NCBI GenBank assembly: GCA_016212685.1
Contig: JACREW010000069.1
Coordinates: 1-5,933, forward strand
Direction: 5' to 3'
DNA from: Nitrospirota bacterium
Lineage (GTDB): Bacteria > Nitrospirota > Thermodesulfovibrionia > Thermodesulfovibrionales > Dissulfurispiraceae
Length of the DNA: 5,933 nucleotides
The notes beneath the pieces were generated by a model that had not been told where the DNA came from, did not search any database, and worked only from the letters and a program-made list of their open reading frames with translations. The position numbers and the translations under genes were made by a program. Below, one piece after another: positions 5,348 through 5,933 of this stretch; the stretch's first letter is position 1, and every line of letters starts with the position of its first letter.

Positions 5348-5399
5348 TCCGTACTTGCGTCGGTCCGTAAATAGGGACAGTCCCCTCCGTACTTGCGTC
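5323..5399. repeat. 38-bp tandem duplication (two copies) causing the frameshift
   Basis: Bases 5323-5360 are repeated exactly at 5361-5398, with one more matching base at 5399. The unit covers the right arm of the REP-like hairpin, including GGGACAGTCCC (5336-5346 and 5374-5384), plus adjacent gene sequence ending ACTTGCGT. As 38 is not a multiple of 3, the second copy throws the exoprotein out of frame: both copies encode ADASTEGTVPIYGP in the upstream frame and the downstream frame respectively. Perfect identity means the duplication is recent. Confidence 0.95.
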
Positions 5400-5933
5400 T
5401 GCTTTGCCGTAAAACCTTGTGGTCTCTTTTGACCATGTTACTATTTCCCCGCCCTTTTGTCCGCCTTTGGTTGAAAGCAGAGAGCCGGGGCCTATGAATG
5501 CATAATCAGCGTGTCTGAGGCTGCCGCTTCCCTGCCAGCCGCCTCCCCAATGGATCGTGCCGCCTTCTGTCAAGCCGTCGGCGTTTACAGTTGCGCCCAA
5601 CAATGAGGCGTTATATGCTGTCGCCTCTATGAGCCCGCCTTTTGCCGTGTAGCCTGTTGCAAAGAGCTTGGAGGAGAGCATTATCCTTCCATATTGGCCT
5701 CCGTCTATGTTGATGCTGCCGCCCTCTGCGCCGCTTGCGTTTATCTCGTGAGCAAATACTGCATCGAGTGATGAGGTTGTGTTTATGTTTATTATCCCGC
5801 CTTTGCCGTCGGGGTTTGCAACGGTTGTTTTGCCGTCGCCGAAATAGGCGTTTTCGGCCTGTATCTCGATATTGCCTCCCTTTGCATCCGTTATTCCCTG
5901 CTGAAGCACATAGGCAGCCTCGAGCCGTATCAC

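Larger units (their letters stand above)
4087..5933 (-). pseudogene. FHA-like two-partner-secretion exoprotein (TpsA), C-terminal part, frame broken by a 38-bp duplication
   Basis: The gene continues beyond the window edge, so the signal peptide and secretion domain are not seen. The first part (5313-5933) is Gly-rich and repetitive (GGNIEIQAENAYFGDGKT, GGSINIDGG, then GGEIVTWSKETTRFYGKADAS), the pattern of the beta-helical filamentous-haemagglutinin family secreted through a TpsB pore. It stops at 5313 because of a tandem duplication. The second frame (down to 4087) resumes with GGRIEISSKNLLEYKGEVNA and GGTVLFDPKNLTL, the usual family sequence after such a passage. It then has one FG-GAP-like repeat (DYFGNAVSLDGDRLAVGADG ... 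GAVYLFN, 4987-5097), long beta-helix repeats (LQANNDITLSNAITVNN, LILQAGRSLAFNANITTDNG, INSGTGNITLDAGSG), a Ser-rich stretch and a charged end. Removing one 38-bp copy restores a single frame. The ATG at 5436 is out of the ancestral frame and is not a true start. The single FG-GAP repeat, usually several, hints at an internal deletion. Confidence 0.8.

Noticed and set aside
5323..5399. CRISPR array
   Set aside because: There are only two directly adjacent copies without spacers, located inside a coding sequence.
5313..5436. ATG at 5436 as the true start of a separate gene
   Set aside because: The first 25 codons read the upstream gene in the wrong frame; the open frame is created by the 38-bp duplication.

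Overview
The window looks like a decaying accessory region of a Gram-negative environmental bacterium. It encodes a periplasmic Spy/CpxP-type protein, an NtrC-type sigma-54 activator, a signal-peptide protein, a lipoprotein and a two-partner-secretion (FHA-like) exoprotein, so an outer membrane is expected. The gene mix and AT-leaning, mid-GC composition fit Nitrospirota or a deltaproteobacterial lineage, but no marker gene is present and that placement is only inference.

Layout. 1-90 (+) is an unrecognised C-terminal gene end. 124-261 (-) is a remnant of a small secreted protein whose start has been lost; a 167-bp MITE-like element with 31-bp inverted ends (285-451) lies directly upstream of it. 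468-884 (-) is a Met-rich Spy/CpxP/ZraP-type periplasmic protein. Its 5' leader holds a 170-bp inverted-repeat structure (898-1067) and starts at a candidate sigma-54 promoter (1097-1110) that touches the stop codon of the next gene. 1110-2444 (-) is a complete NtrC/ZraR-type response regulator without an adjacent kinase gene. 2538-2992 (+) is a divergent Phd/RelB-RelE/ParE type II toxin-antitoxin pair. A strong terminator (3095-3123) oriented for leftward transcription ends a broken lipoprotein gene (3142-3932, -), which carries a one-base frameshift and an in-frame TGA. 4087-5933 (-) is the C-terminal part of an FHA-like exoprotein, interrupted at 5297-5399 by a REP-like palindromic hairpin, part of which is tandemly duplicated (2 x 38 bp). 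The duplication shifts the frame.

How it may work together. The regulator and the Spy-like gene resemble a ZraR-ZraP envelope or metal stress module: the regulator has an intact GAFTGA loop and the downstream gene has a sigma-54-like promoter. The toxin-antitoxin pair sits where a co-transcribed histidine kinase would be expected. The right half is dominated by secreted-protein genes carrying recent-looking lesions. Two of these proteins share a similar C-terminal tail at both DNA and peptide level. The most interesting points are the REP-like insertion with its 38-bp tandem duplication, which could act as a reversible on/off switch of the exoprotein, and the shared tail.
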